Shown here: positions 19,611 to 29,386 of the stretch, in pieces | Layout: the number at the start of each line of letters is the position of its first letter | How positions within the stretch are numbered: position 1 is the stretch's first letter | DNA from: Chara braunii | Taxonomy: Eukaryota > Streptophyta > Charophyceae > Charales > Characeae | Assembly (NCBI GenBank): GCA_003427395.1 | Contig: BFEA01000299.1 | Span: 39,281 to 74,509, forward strand | Length of the DNA stretch: 35,229 nt | Direction: 5' to 3' | Translations under genes and position numbers: made by a program | The notes under the pieces: generated by a model | What the model was told of the DNA's origin: nothing | The model's database searches: none | What the model saw: only the letters and a program-made list of their open reading frames with translations

Positions 19611-21191
19611 CAGATGAGTAAAATATTACAATTCTGAATTACCTATGGCCGGCCAGTTCGATGCTGATATCTCAAGGCGGCCGGTCCGCTGGTTCGCTCG
19701 GTCCTTCAGCTCGTCATAGGAGATTGGTATGGCCCCTGCGCAAGGAAGACACTTATAAATCAGGGAAAGGTCCGACAGCCAGAGGTTTTCCTTTTTGTGT
19801 TGAGGGTTTGTCGGACAACGAGGCAGTTAGTAGCTGAGAGGAGGAAGACGAAGACGAGAGTGAGGAAGGAGACGAAGGGGGGAAGAGAGGAGAAGACTAG
19901 AAGGAAGGTAAGCAGTAGGATAGTGGGAAAAACAGGGGGAAAGAGAAACAGAGTGGCAAAAGGAAGACGCATGAACCTGGCCGGGGTCTGGTCCAGGTGC
20001 GTGAAGAAAGAGACAGGAAAGTTACGAAGGCGGGGAAAGAAAGAAGGTGACGAAAGAGAAGAGAGTTCAGTTTGCCTGTGCGAGGGGTGAAACCGGGCGG
20101 AGGGAAGAGTGTCGTGGGTGTTTTTGACCGCTGGGAGTCTGATAGTGGTGTTAGTTTGGACAATGGAGTCGGGGTTGAGGAGTTAGTAGAGAAAGAGGGT
20201 CCGCGGAGAAGTCGAGGAAGACGTCGAGGAGGGAAGAAAAGAGAAAAGGAGGGAGTGAAAATTTTATATCTTGCTCGTTTCTTCATGAAAACGAACGAGA
20301 GAAGATTCTAACCGGGGATTTTGAAGCATTGCGAGCAGATTGGCTGCGTCAGATTCCTGTTTTAGGCAACATGATTGTCGGTACAAGCTGCAAGGGCTGC
20401 GCTGCTGCAAGGGCAGTTTTCGAGAGTGATAATGTATTTTTCTAAATTCTAGCGGTAGGTTCATTCTAAATATTGCACATCTAGTGGGCAGCGGAGCGTG
20501 GCCTATAGCGGGCCGTTTTTGGTGATTGTGGCTTTGATCTTGGGTCAGATGCTGCCCAACCGTGCGTTCATCTTCGTTGTCTTCATGCTGCTCGTAGGTG
20601 ATTCACAGGGCCGTTCTTGGTCGGCATCATATCGCTAATCATCTCTCACCTGAGTCGTAGTCATCTTCTCGTTTATTGTTTTGGTCCCGATCGCAATCTT
20701 CATCCCGCTGACCCTCTTCCATCCTATTTTGAACGGACCTGGCCAAGCGGGCGGCCAGGTGCGTTCATAAATCAGAGAGAGCTGAGAGAGAGATAGAGAG
20801 AGTGGCGCAAGAAACAGGAGACCGGTTGTTGCTATGAGGGGGTGCAGCAGCAGGCGAAAGCGATGGTGATGTATCTTTCCACGTTCTAGCGGAAGATTCA
20901 TTCTGCACGGTGGGAGAAAAGCAGAACAGAGCACGCCTACCTCTTACGCTTTGCCCTCATCATAGGACATGGGCGTCCTCCTCATGCTCGTAGTGGGCAT
21001 CGTGTAGCACCGAGGTCGCCTCGTCAACACTTGGTGGCGATCTGCGTAGCTAGTACGTTTGTCGATGAGTTATACGGTCCTTACGAGTTCAAAGCTGGCT
21101 TAATTCTTGGTTGCTCTGCCTACGCAGGCGCCTCATGCTAGGCGCTTACCAGATTGTGACTGCACTTTGGCTGCTTTTGCGGCCACATTTA

Positions 21192-21194
<3 letters not shown>

Positions 21195-21229
<35 letters not shown>
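21195..21229 (+). repeat. Poly(A) run, 35 bases
   Basis: Uninterrupted A run followed by a purine-rich tract. Confidence 0.97.
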
Positions 21230-21231
<2 letters not shown>

Positions 21232-22214
21232 CTCAGAGAAGGACGATCGGCAGAAAGAGAGACAGGAGCAAAGGCAAGGATCAAGAAAGGCCAGAGAAGT
21301 AGAAATTGAAAGGGAGAAGTATCTACGAAAAGAAGAGAAAGGAGGTGTCGGGAGGTGAGTTGAGAGGGAAAAGAGAGTGGAAGTTGCCATATCCCGGTCA
21401 TTTCTTGACCGATTCTGGCAAACTAGGATGCTAATTGGGGGATTTGAGGGATTGCGGAGAGATTCAGCGCGCCAGAAATTGGGTTTGAGTGGTGGTTTGG
21501 CCGAAACGGTTGGAAGGGGCTGCGTGGCAGTGACGGGCATCATTGCAGCAGGAGTAAATCTTCCATATTTTTAGCGGAAGATTCGTTTTCATTTTTTTGC
21601 ACATTTGGTGAGTAGTGGGGCATGTCCCACTGTCGCGCACGTCAGCTCACTATCGTGATCGCCGCCAGCAGGATCATGGGATTTGCCTTCGTCATCCTTG
21701 TTGCAGCAAGATGGACAAAATGATCGTCTTCGTGATCATGTTCTCCATCACACCCGAGTTGTCCATCGTGCTCGTTGCCAACGGGTTGGTTGTCGCGACC
21801 CTCTCCTGATCCGAGTCTTCGTCTCAGTGGCCTCAAATGAACCCGGCCGTGCGAATGACCAGGTGCAATCGTATGCTAGGGGCTGCGTAAGGGGAGTGAG
21901 GGAGGAGTAGAAGGATTAGAGAGAAGGTGGGGGGAGGGGTCGTATGAAGCAGGACACAGGGCTATACTGCACAGGGGACGCAGCAGCGGGCAGGGTCTCG
22001 ATCCCAGGTCCAGGCCCTTGTGGCCGCCTGTCCAATCCAAGCAAAAGACATTGGCTGGGGCGGCACATCTGATTAGCAAAAATCGCAGGTATCCTAACGT
22101 AAGCTCAACCAGAACAAAAATTTCGTGTAGAATAGAGGGGCGAAGGCTCATTTTTTTGTTATTCTGATTTACACTACGAATATGAACCATGAGAGCATGG
22201 CCTATGGATCCCTC

Positions 22215-22239
22215 AAAAAAAAAAAAAAAAAAAAAAAAA
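22215..22239 (+). repeat. Poly(A) run, 25 bases
   Basis: Uninterrupted A run, third or fourth unit of the diverged repeat. Confidence 0.97.
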
Positions 22240-22240
22240 C

Positions 22241-23514
22241 TTGGTTCACATTCATGAAGGTGATGCATAGCTGATCTTAGTTGGTGAAGTAGTTGGTGAC
22301 TGTTGGTCTGGGCACAGATTAACAGACCGAGGGTTCCTTGAGCCCGCCACAGAGGAGTACCGGGTTTCAAGGGTGCCGTGGTTGGTATCAGGGCCGCTGA
22401 TACTGCTGCCACTGCGGTGTTAATTAGCATTGGGCGAGTCTCAAGTATTGCAGCAGGTTTGACTGTGATTTGGCGAACCTTAAAGATGGAGGGCTTTGTG
22501 ATTTAGCAATCTGGAACTGCGCCAGCTGATTCACCTACTCCAACTGCAGGCCGAGGAGTCGGTGATTCCTCCATGCACAATGTTGCTTGGAGAAGAGTGG
22601 GGACTCTCGCGATCCCAGGACATGGAGAGCGAAGCTGCTGTTTACTGTGCCTGCTGATGTGTGTTGCTGAGCAAATTGAAGGGCTTGCTGCTGTGCATAT
22701 GTTGCGCACAGGACAATTGTGCCTTGTCGTGAGCACGTAGTATTTTCACTGTGCCTGGTGTTGAGCTCCACTGCTGTAAATTGCTGAGGCGGCGCAGTTG
22801 CCATCCTCTGCGGCGACGGGTAACAGATTTCGAGGCATTGGTGTCCTCGACAATAACGTGCCACGGATTGGGAAAACTATTGTTTCACTGGATCGTCCAT
22901 CAGATCCTACACTGCCGCTGCTGCTGTGGATTCTGGAGTTGCTGCAACTCGTCCCGGAAGTGCTGTTGCTGTTAATCTTGAGGTCGTGGGAACCTGTTGC
23001 TGTTGGAGTTGAGATTCTGCTGCGACATCGACCACCTATTGACATGGACGCATGCGACTTTGGCCGCCATTGCGGGGCCCTCAAGATCTGAAGGCACCAA
23101 GGCTCTCTCGTGTGAGTTGAGTTGGCCCCTTCTCGTATCTCGAGCATCTAACCTTTCTCTTCCTATCCTTCTTCCTCTCAGTCTAATCTGTGTCTGGAGA
23201 AGAAGGCGGCAGGCGGGATTGCAACCCGTACGACCGCATCAAGGCCTTTGTGGGAGGTTGACCCACCGATTGCGGGAGCTCTGCCGGAGCCCAGGCAGGA
23301 CTCTGGAGGCAGGGAACTCAGAGGTAGGCCGACACTATACCATTAGAATTCCAATAACCCCCCTATCTATACAAACCTAGTGTTTGGTCTGTTTGACTTT
23401 GACTTGTGTATACGATTGTTTTCTTTTTCATGACTTTAACTGAATCAGAAAGGGAATCTACTATGCTTGATTAAGTCATCATTCTGTGGTAAAAACCATA
23501 ATGTTTGTATGTGA
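22241..23514. other. Low-complexity CAG/CTG-rich stretch, no firm gene
   Basis: 22600-23010 is rich in CTG/CAG trinucleotides and yields Ser/Gln-rich frames on the minus strand, interrupted by stops; it could be a decayed Gln-rich Gag N-terminus or untranslated DNA. A pyrimidine tract ending in CAG (23155-23180), an open stretch and AG|GTAGGC (near 23321) look like a possible internal exon on the plus strand, but nothing confirms it. Confidence 0.35.
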
Positions 23515-24470
23515 TGATTTGAACTGGGGATGGAAATGAGGTCCTCCAGACTGATCCGGTCGCCTTGCTGTTTTGCCTAAGACATTGAACTGGGGCTGGA
23601 AATGAGGTCCTCCAGANNNNNNNNNNNNNNNNNNNNNNNNNNNNNNNNNNNNNNNNNNNNNNNNNNNNNNNNNNNNNNNNNNNNNNNNNNNNNNNNNNNN
23701 NNNNNNNNNNNNNNNNNNNNNNNNNNNNNNNNNNNNNNNNNNNNNNNNNNNNNNNNNNNNNNNNNNNNNNNNNNNNNNNNNNNNNNNNNNNNNNNNNNNN
23801 NNNNNNNNNNNNNNNNNNNNNNNNNNNNNNNNNNNNNNNNNNNNNNNNNNNNNNNNNNNNNNNNNNNNNNNNNNNNNNNNNNNNNNNNNNNNNNNNNNNN
23901 NNNNNNNNNNNNNNNNNNNNNNNNNNNNNNNNNNNNNNNNNNNNNNNNNNNNNNNNNNNNNNNNNNNNNNNNNNNNNNNNNNNNNNNNNNNNNNNNNNNN
24001 NNNNNNNNNNNNNNNNNNNNNNNNNNNNNNNNNNNNNNNNNNNNNNNNNNNNNNNNNNNNNNNNNNNNNNNNNNNNNNNNNNNNNNNNNNNNNNNNNNNN
24101 NNNNNNNNNNNNNNNNNNNNNNNNNNNNNNNNNNNNNNNNNNNNNNNNNNNACTGATCTGGTCGCCTTGCTGTTTTGCCTAAGACATTGAACTGGGGCTG
24201 GAAATGAGGTCCTCCAGACTGATCCGGTCACCTTGCTGTTTTGCCTAAGGTCGCCTTGCTGTTTTGCCTAAGACATTGAATTGGGGCTGGAAACGAGGTC
24301 ATCCAGACTGATCTGGTCGCCTTGCTGTTTTGCTTAAGACATTGAACTGGGGCTGGAAACGAGGTCCTCCAGACTGATCTGGTCGCCTTGCTGTTTTGCG
24401 TAAGACATTGAACTGAGGCTGGAAATGAGGTCCTCCAGGCTGATCCGGTCGCCTTGCTGAGTCGGTCGGT
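23515..24470. repeat. 66-bp minisatellite array
   Basis: Units start GACATTGAAC at 23581, 24183, 24272, 24338 and 24404; the last two intervals are exactly 66 bp and one unit carries a 23-bp partial duplication (89 bp). Core words are GGGGCTGGAAATGAGGTCCT and CCTTGCTGTTTTGCC. Because 66 is 22 codons, the minus strand stays open as a 22-residue repeat (TRSVWRTSFPAPVQCL). Most of the array lies in an assembly gap. Confidence 0.95.
23617..24151. other. Assembly gap (535 N)
   Basis: A run of N flanked on both sides by the 66-bp repeat. The distance between flanking unit starts (602) is not a multiple of 66, so the gap length is probably an estimate. ORFs reported across it are meaningless. Confidence 0.99.
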
Positions 24471-24853
24471 TTTGCTTGTTGACAAAGGTCTGAGTATTCT
24501 CTTTATGAGGATAGTCGAGGCTAGTGTGTTAGGGATTGCATGGGGTTGACTGAGAACAATTTGGAAAGTTAATCAACTAAGTAAGATACAAGACTTATCA
24601 GAACAAGGGAAAGATGAAAACTTTGGATGAACGAACCCTTGTTTGGTTGAATGCGTTGTAAACATGACGTGCTGGTTGGCAATGACTTGTCGTTTGTTCA
24701 GGCTCTGTTTGTTTTCTGCATAGTAGGGTAGTCTGTTAGTGCTCGCCTTATGCTTGAGCGATAGGTAGGTAGATGTTCATTCTTGTTTTCACATTTGTCT
24801 TTTCATGCATGACTGTTTTGGTAGGGCATTGGCTAGCCTCTGAGTTAGTAGAA
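24471..24853. other. Non-coding stretch, nothing recognised
   Basis: AT-richer sequence after the minisatellite without ORFs or motifs. Confidence 0.4.
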
Positions 24854-25143
24854 GTTCTGGGAGCCTCTTTTCCTTAGGTGAGATGCTGCCAAAATTTCTG
24901 CTAAAAAACTCAAAGTCGGTCAAGTTTCGGAGATGTCAGTCAGGATAGGATATAGTTTAGTAGGAATTCTGGGAGCCTTCCTTTCTAAAGGAAGTGTTGC
25001 CAAAATTTCTATTGAAACCAAAGAGTTAATTTATTTTCATATATTTTCTGAGTCTCGGGTTTCCTTTTTAATTTTTGTATAGTAAATATTTTGTGAGCAC
25101 ACTTCCTTAAAGGAAGTGTTGCCAAAATTTTCGGGATTTTCAC
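24854..25143. repeat. Three interspersed copies of a 45-50-bp motif with a palindrome
   Basis: Copies at about 24854-24903, 24967-25015 and 25090-25143. The first two share TTCTGGGAGCC, and all three share TGCCAAAATTT preceded by CCTT...A-GGTGAGATG or CCTT-TCTAAAGGAAGTGT. In the third the sequence ACACTTCCTTAAAGGAAGTGT (25099-25119) is a perfect palindrome. Confidence 0.6.
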
Positions 25144-26102
25144 GTCGTTGCCGGACACTGCTGCTAAGTAGCTTAGAGTGCGATACGGAGTTGAACTTCG
25201 TTAACTCGATAGGCGATGCCCATCTTGATCTTTGTGACGCAGGTCATTGCTACCTGCGAGTGTTCTTCGAAGTCTTGAGCTTCATCAACTTCTCCTATCA
25301 AATTGATAGTAGGTCGGTTTGCGACTCAACTCCTACCCACTGTGATACCCACGCCCAAATGTTTGTGACCCTGTAGGCGAAAGACATTTCCGTATTAAAG
25401 AAAACCTATCCTTAGAACCTCTCTTGAATGGCCATGCAAAAGTTGTGTGAAATGGATCGGACGGGCATACCTTTGTTGAATGGGGGTCGGAAAGGGGTGT
25501 GTGGGACATGAATCTGGGAACAAAGAGGTTGACCACGTTTGTGGCATTTTGGATGTGAATCTTCATTGGGTTTCATGTGTGTGCAGGTATGTATGGGAGC
25601 GAGGACTCACTCCCAAATTTGAGAGTGATATGGATGAATGAGTGCAGGGTGTGAGTGACAAGGTTCAACGATGACTATGAGAATGACTCTCCCTGATTTC
25701 CCCTGAGACTCGCTCTTTTCTTTTCTTATTTTGCTCTTGCCGCGCGCATCTAACGAGCAGGCAGGAGAAGCCGAGCGCAAGGTTTAGCGCTCGACCTTTG
25801 ATTGGACCAAGACTTAGTTTGGGTATGGCGAATTCCTCTCCAACCCGTGACTACTCTTATGTTTCTGCCCTAAGGGGAGGGGCGAGCACATCCCATCTCA
25901 AAGGGGTTTTGCTTTTTAAATTATTAGTTGGACGTTGGTCCTGAGCCTGGAATTCGGGGTCCTTGTCCAGGACATCCCAGACTCTGGTCCAACACAAAAG
26001 GGTTTTCCCCTTGAGTTGGGTCTACGCCTCCTGTGTATGGTCACCCACTGCCTAAAAGACAGGGGTGCTGCAAGGGCTGCACGACTTATCCTTCAGCTGT
26101 GC
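25144..26102. other. Non-coding stretch, nothing firmly recognised
   Basis: Short ORFs only. 25335-25375 (GTGATACCCACGCCCAAATG) and the surrounding composition resemble plant LTR sequence, but no paired LTR, PBS or polypurine tract was found. Confidence 0.35.
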
Positions 26103-26157
26103 AATATCGTGAAGGAAGAACCCTTCACGATATTTTGCTTTCGACACTTGAGTGTCG
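26103..26157. other. Two adjacent perfect hairpins
   Basis: Hairpin 1: arms 26103-26115 and 26122-26134 (AATATCGTGAAGG and its exact complement), loop AAGAAC. Hairpin 2: arms 26142-26148 and 26151-26157 (CGACACT/AGTGTCG), loop TG. Seven bases separate them. Function unknown. Confidence 0.75.
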
Positions 26158-26650
26158 TATGCAACCCCGAAACCCATGAGAGGGTGCGCGAATGTGGGTA
26201 ACGCATGAAGCGTCGCCATGATAGCAAATCAACTGAGTACACATGACTGAGCATTATGATTCCTTTGACGGTTGCATTCTTTTTATGCAACTTCGTGTGG
26301 GTCTCGCTCAGACACAAAGACTTTTTTGAGTTATGGGTCAGGACGTATGAAAAAGGGACTAGGCTTAATTGTTTGTCTGAGTTAGTTTGCTTTGTCTTGT
26401 ATCGTGTGGTTGAGCTAGGATGTCCTAGTCGACCGTCGCTAAACCGCACGTGGGAGATCAGCGCCTCAGCGTGACGGTTCGCGTACGGGTCCGAGCTAGG
26501 TGTGGACCGCGCGTACCCCCTATGCTACAGCATACGAGAAACGCCCTCGGCTGAGCCACCTCCGCGATTGCAAGTAAAAACTTTCGCGTGTGGTTCAGTA
26601 GCTCGCCGGGGATACGCACACCCAAGGGATGGTGACAGCTCCCACGGGGT
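26158..26650. other. Non-coding stretch ahead of the first 180-bp repeat
   Basis: A plus-strand frame is open from about 26502 to the AG|GTGAGT border at 26652, but the residues match nothing I know. It would be the upstream exon if the 180-bp repeat is an intron. Confidence 0.35.
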
Positions 26651-26830
26651 AGGTGAGTTGTACCCCGCGAGACCTTGTCCTGTTGTAGGGACTGGATGGA
26701 GGTATAGTTGGCGCACTCGGCCGGAGCGGCTCCGCCGCTTCCCTTTTCGTGAAGCAACTTGCGAAATCTGCCAATCCTGCGTGACGCGGCCGGGAAGGTT
26801 CCCCACCAGCGGGGACCGTGCGCTCGACAG
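26651..26830 (+). repeat. 180-bp repeat, copy 1 (candidate introner or MITE)
   Basis: Matches 27703-27882 over exactly 180 bp with 11 differences, no gaps, about 94% identity. Similarity starts at AG|GTGAGT and stops at CGACAG|, so the sequence from 26653 to 26830 has canonical GT-AG intron borders. It contains inverted repeats (GGAGCGGC/GCCGCTTCC near 26722-26742, and GGTTCCCC/GGGGACC near 26798-26817). No pyrimidine tract precedes the 3' border, a point against efficient splicing. Alternatives are a MITE or LTR fragment. Confidence 0.85.
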
Positions 26831-27169
26831 GTGGCGCCGGTGTCGGGGATCTCGACTACCTACCGAGGTCCAGAGTGAACGGACTTGGGTTTAGTGCAGA
26901 ACGATGATCCAGGCAAAACGACAATTTTTTTTATAGAGAATGATATAGTGTGTTTTTGATTTTTGATATTGCCCGTTATGACCTAAGAGAATGTCCCTAT
27001 GAATCTTTTTAGACCCAAAGAAAGAGTCTCGCTGTCATAATTAGAGACGCCTAGTATCAGGGTCTGGCGTGATATGGATAAATTTGTAAGTGTAACTGTA
27101 TGGTGATGTGAGGGTCTGTGAATAAGTACTGAAGGCTAAAAGCTAAAATAGCAGGGCACAACTTGGGAG
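26831..27169. other. Short spacer, nothing recognised
   Basis: A plus-strand frame continues about 23 codons from 26831 if joined to the phase-1 upstream frame. AT-rich sequence then leads to the gag-like ORF. Confidence 0.35.
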
Positions 27170-27704
27170 ATGCGGCCGGAAGTTATGAGGGTAGCAACCG
27201 AGGCCGCAGGAAATTGGGGGAATTTTAAGGCAGAGATGCAGAGGAGATATCAGTTGGGAGATGAACTCCTTGCAACGGAGGACTTGGAAAGGCTAGAGAG
27301 GTCTAATTTCACCTTCACGATGGCATTCGAGAAGATGGCGAGGGAGGTTCCAGGGTTGGCCGAGGAGTCTCAATGTGCCATCTTCATGAGCAACTTCACA
27401 GAATGCGAGAGTGTTTCCCTGACAAGAAGAGGAGCCATAGGACGGAAGTTGACGTGGGAGACAGTGAAGCAAAGTTTGGCGGATGGGGAGCTGGACCGGG
27501 TGTACCAGTTCCAGATGAAACAACAACGGCAGAAACGAAAGGCCCGAGTTGTTACTGAAGGAGCAGGTATCAACCTTCAACAACTCATCGCGGATGGAAT
27601 AGCTAAGTACCAAGCCGACCAACAGAAGGCGGCAAGGAAACAGGTTTTGACAGTGACTCAGCCTCAGGCAAAAGCTGCGAAGAAGATGGTGGTAACGGGT
27701 GGAG
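27170..27704 (+). pseudogene. Gag-like fragment of another Ty3/Gypsy family
   Basis: 178 codons open up to the second 180-bp repeat. NWGNFKAEMQRRYQLGDELL, FEKMAREVPGLAEE, CAIFMSNF and KLTWETVKQSLADGELDRV follow the retrotransposon Gag capsid pattern (W..F..E...RF, FxxLA..VPGL). A basic QMKQQRQKRKARV and LQQLIADGIAKYQADQ follow. It resembles gag models I remember from Chara. It is not the family of elements 1 and 2. There is no methionine-rich start context and the N-terminal half of capsid is missing, so it is a fragment. Confidence 0.65.
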
Positions 27705-27882
27705 GTGAGTTGTACCCCGCGGGACCCTGTCCTGTCGTAGGGACTTGATGGAGGTATAGCTGGCGCATTCGGCCGGAGCGGCTCTGCCGCTTCCCTTTTC
27801 GTGAAGCAACTTGCGAAATTTGCCAATTCTGCGTGACGCGGACGGGAAGGTCCCCCACCAGCGGGGACCGTGCGCTCGACAG
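27703..27882 (+). repeat. 180-bp repeat, copy 2 (candidate introner or MITE) inside gag-like frame
   Basis: Second copy of the 26651-26830 repeat. Here the hairpin GGTCCCC-CACCAGC-GGGGACC is perfect. It lies immediately after ...VVTGG of the gag-like ORF. Removing 27705-27882 as a phase-1 intron keeps the frame open to 27981. Nine of 11 differences from copy 1 are transitions. Confidence 0.85.
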
Positions 27883-27983
27883 CACGACTTCCTGATCGGA
27901 GTGGGATGTGGGCCTGGAAGTGCGAAAAGGGGTGTGCCAAGGACTTTTGGGAAATTGGGGGTGGAGTCCCAGATCAAAACTGA
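27883..27983 (+). pseudogene. Possible gag zinc-knuckle remnant downstream of the repeat
   Basis: In the phase continuing from 27704 it reads LPDRSGMWAWKCEKGCAKDFWEIGG then stops at TGA 27981. WKC-E-KG-CAKD-F-W resembles a decayed CCHC knuckle (C-W-K-C-G-K-x-G-H-x-A-K-D-C-W) with two Cys replaced and a residue lost. The support is weak but fits a gag interrupted by the repeat. Confidence 0.35.
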
Positions 27984-28171
27984 GGTCTCTTGTGGCAAGG
28001 TTCCAGGGGCATAGGTGCAATGAGGCTAAGGGACGGGTTACTTTCGGTCTGATGGCGGTCGATGTCGTGCAACATAAGGCAGATGGCATGCGCGATGCAT
28101 CTTGGGCCGTCCGATCCGCCCGTTCCAGTAACGGCGGTTCGGGAGAGGTCCGTTCGCGAGGGTTGCGATTT

Positions 28172-28666
28172 CTATGGGTCGGACCTCCGGGTGTGGACAC
28201 GTGGCGATTGACGTCGGGCGTTATGGTTAGGCTCCGTAATTCCAGAGGCTCGGCGGTTGCCGCGCCGTCTGCAATTTATGCACGGCGTGTGGGGCCAATA
28301 CGGGGCTATGGAATTCCACGGCACCACTGTGAGTTGGTGGTATGGGAGGAGGAGATGGAAGGGGGGGAAATTGGTAGCGATAACGACGAAGCCGGGGGAT
28401 ATGAAATATTGTGTGTTATAAGTAGTCGGGTAGTCGGGGCCCCTCGGGTCGTTGGTTATGGCGCGGTAAAAGTCCCTGGCACACATTCGGTCGTTCTCGG
28501 TTAGACAGGGGAATTCCGGATTTCTCAAATTCCCCCGCAGCCTAAGTTGTTCTCCCACCCAGTATTCTCGGCACTCTGGGTCCCGCAATCTCTCCCGGTC
28601 CGCGATGTACGACATCTTGTCATTCTGGAGGATCGTTAGCTGCAGCGTAGTGGGAACCCTCCACAC
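28172..28666 (-). pseudogene. Hypothetical ORF, paralogue of 30720-31481
   Basis: 164 codons of unknown function. Residues about 50-110 (FPCLTENDRMCARDFYRAI ... YFISPGFVVIATNFPPFHLLLP) align with IPACEDHNRFRTALFRTF ... HYQELPVTIAGMELFLP of the ORF at 30720-31481. Shared order: P-C/A-C, acidic pair, N/D-R, F-R, P-D-Y, a Tyr-rich strand, V(V/T)IA, L-P. The C-terminus is Arg/Pro-rich and may be chance read-through. Composition is G+C-rich. Confidence 0.4.
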
Positions 28667-29287
28667 TCATCTGATCGTGCTTCGATTGACAAGGGAATTT
28701 CCGGGTATGGTGACGGGAATTCCTACCGGCTCAAATTCTCGCAAAAGGGAAAATTCCGCACTTTATCCCAATACTGGAGGTGCCAAGTTCATCAGTGATT
28801 GCGAATCGCCCGCGTGTGGACATGTGTAGGCCGCGTTGATCAGATCGCGCTTACACGTGCGCACACGAGGTGTTCGATCGTACGCGAGCCTGTTGGTTGA
28901 TTTTCGTGCAAAAGTGGGGTTTCAGTCCTACATGCAAAATCGTCACGTGGCATAGATAATCACCCAATCATCTAATCATTCAGTGATCCCGCAACCCAAC
29001 AACATCCCTGGATTATGCAGAGTGACATCGCATCAGATACTGTAAGGACGAGAAAAAAGAAAACAACTAGTCATATCATTCAACCATCCCTTGGGCAGAA
29101 TCCATCCATTCATCGTACACAAAAAAAAGAGAAAGGATCGAAAAACGAGAAAAGCGTCAGTCAAAGGCGAAAGCCAGAAAAGATGTCGAATCGAAAAATA
29201 AGGGCGGATCGCCCTAAGCCGAGATCAAAACTTATATACAAGATTGAGAAAGACAAAGAAAATTGCAATCCCATGTCCATCCATCTC

Positions 29288-29290
<3 letters not shown>
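28667..29290. other. Non-coding stretch before the (TC)n tract
   Basis: 28690-28770 has repeated GGGAATTCC-like words. A plus-strand Lys/Arg-rich frame from 29015 leads into the (TC)n run and adapter; its end is artefactual. No gene is supported. Confidence 0.4.

Positions 29291-29359
<69 letters not shown>
29291..29359. repeat. (TC)n microsatellite
   Basis: About 69 bases of TC repeat running directly into the adapter remnant. The true length is uncertain because the left half of the adapter begins with a CT-rich sequence and is partly replaced by repeat. Confidence 0.95.
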
Positions 29360-29361
<2 letters not shown>

Positions 29362-29386
29362 ACATCTAGATGTGTATAAGAGACAG
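29359..29386. other. Sequencing artefact: Tn5/Nextera mate-pair junction adapter remnant
   Basis: 29368-29386 is the exact 19-bp Tn5 mosaic end AGATGTGTATAAGAGACAG. It is preceded by TACACATCT (29359-29367), the end of its reverse complement, so together they are the circularisation junction of a Nextera mate-pair library. In translation it gives the familiar contaminant LDVYKRQ. Ten C follow (29387-29396). Sequence left and right of this point may not be adjacent in the genome. Confidence 0.97.

Larger units (their letters stand above)
19797..22240 (+). repeat. Diverged tandem repeat units with purine-rich and poly(A) segments
   Basis: Several diverged copies of one sequence. Shared landmarks are a GA-rich tract, a block like CCTGGCC...CCAGGTGC (19977, 20731, 21843), a block like ...CGGGGATTTTGAAGCATTGCG (20312, 21437) and an AGCGGAAGATTCATT-like word (20450, 20888, 21573). 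Poly(A) runs occur at 21195-21229 and 22215-22239. A related single unit lies at 34240-34760. No coding potential beyond purine-run artefacts (Arg/Glu/Lys-rich ORFs). Class unknown; poly(A) suggests a retroposed origin. Confidence 0.6.

Noticed and set aside
20072-20311. Arg/Glu/Lys-rich ORFs at 19797-20311
   Set aside because: They arise from the purine-rich repeat tract, and the related unit at 34.3 kb does not keep the frame.
22383-22394. TGGTATCAGGGC, one mismatch from a tRNA-Met PBS
   Set aside because: No LTR end lies directly before it, and no plus-strand gag follows; probably chance.
23479-24231. 250-codon ORF on the minus strand
   Set aside because: Most of it is N. Only the flanking 66-bp repeat is real.
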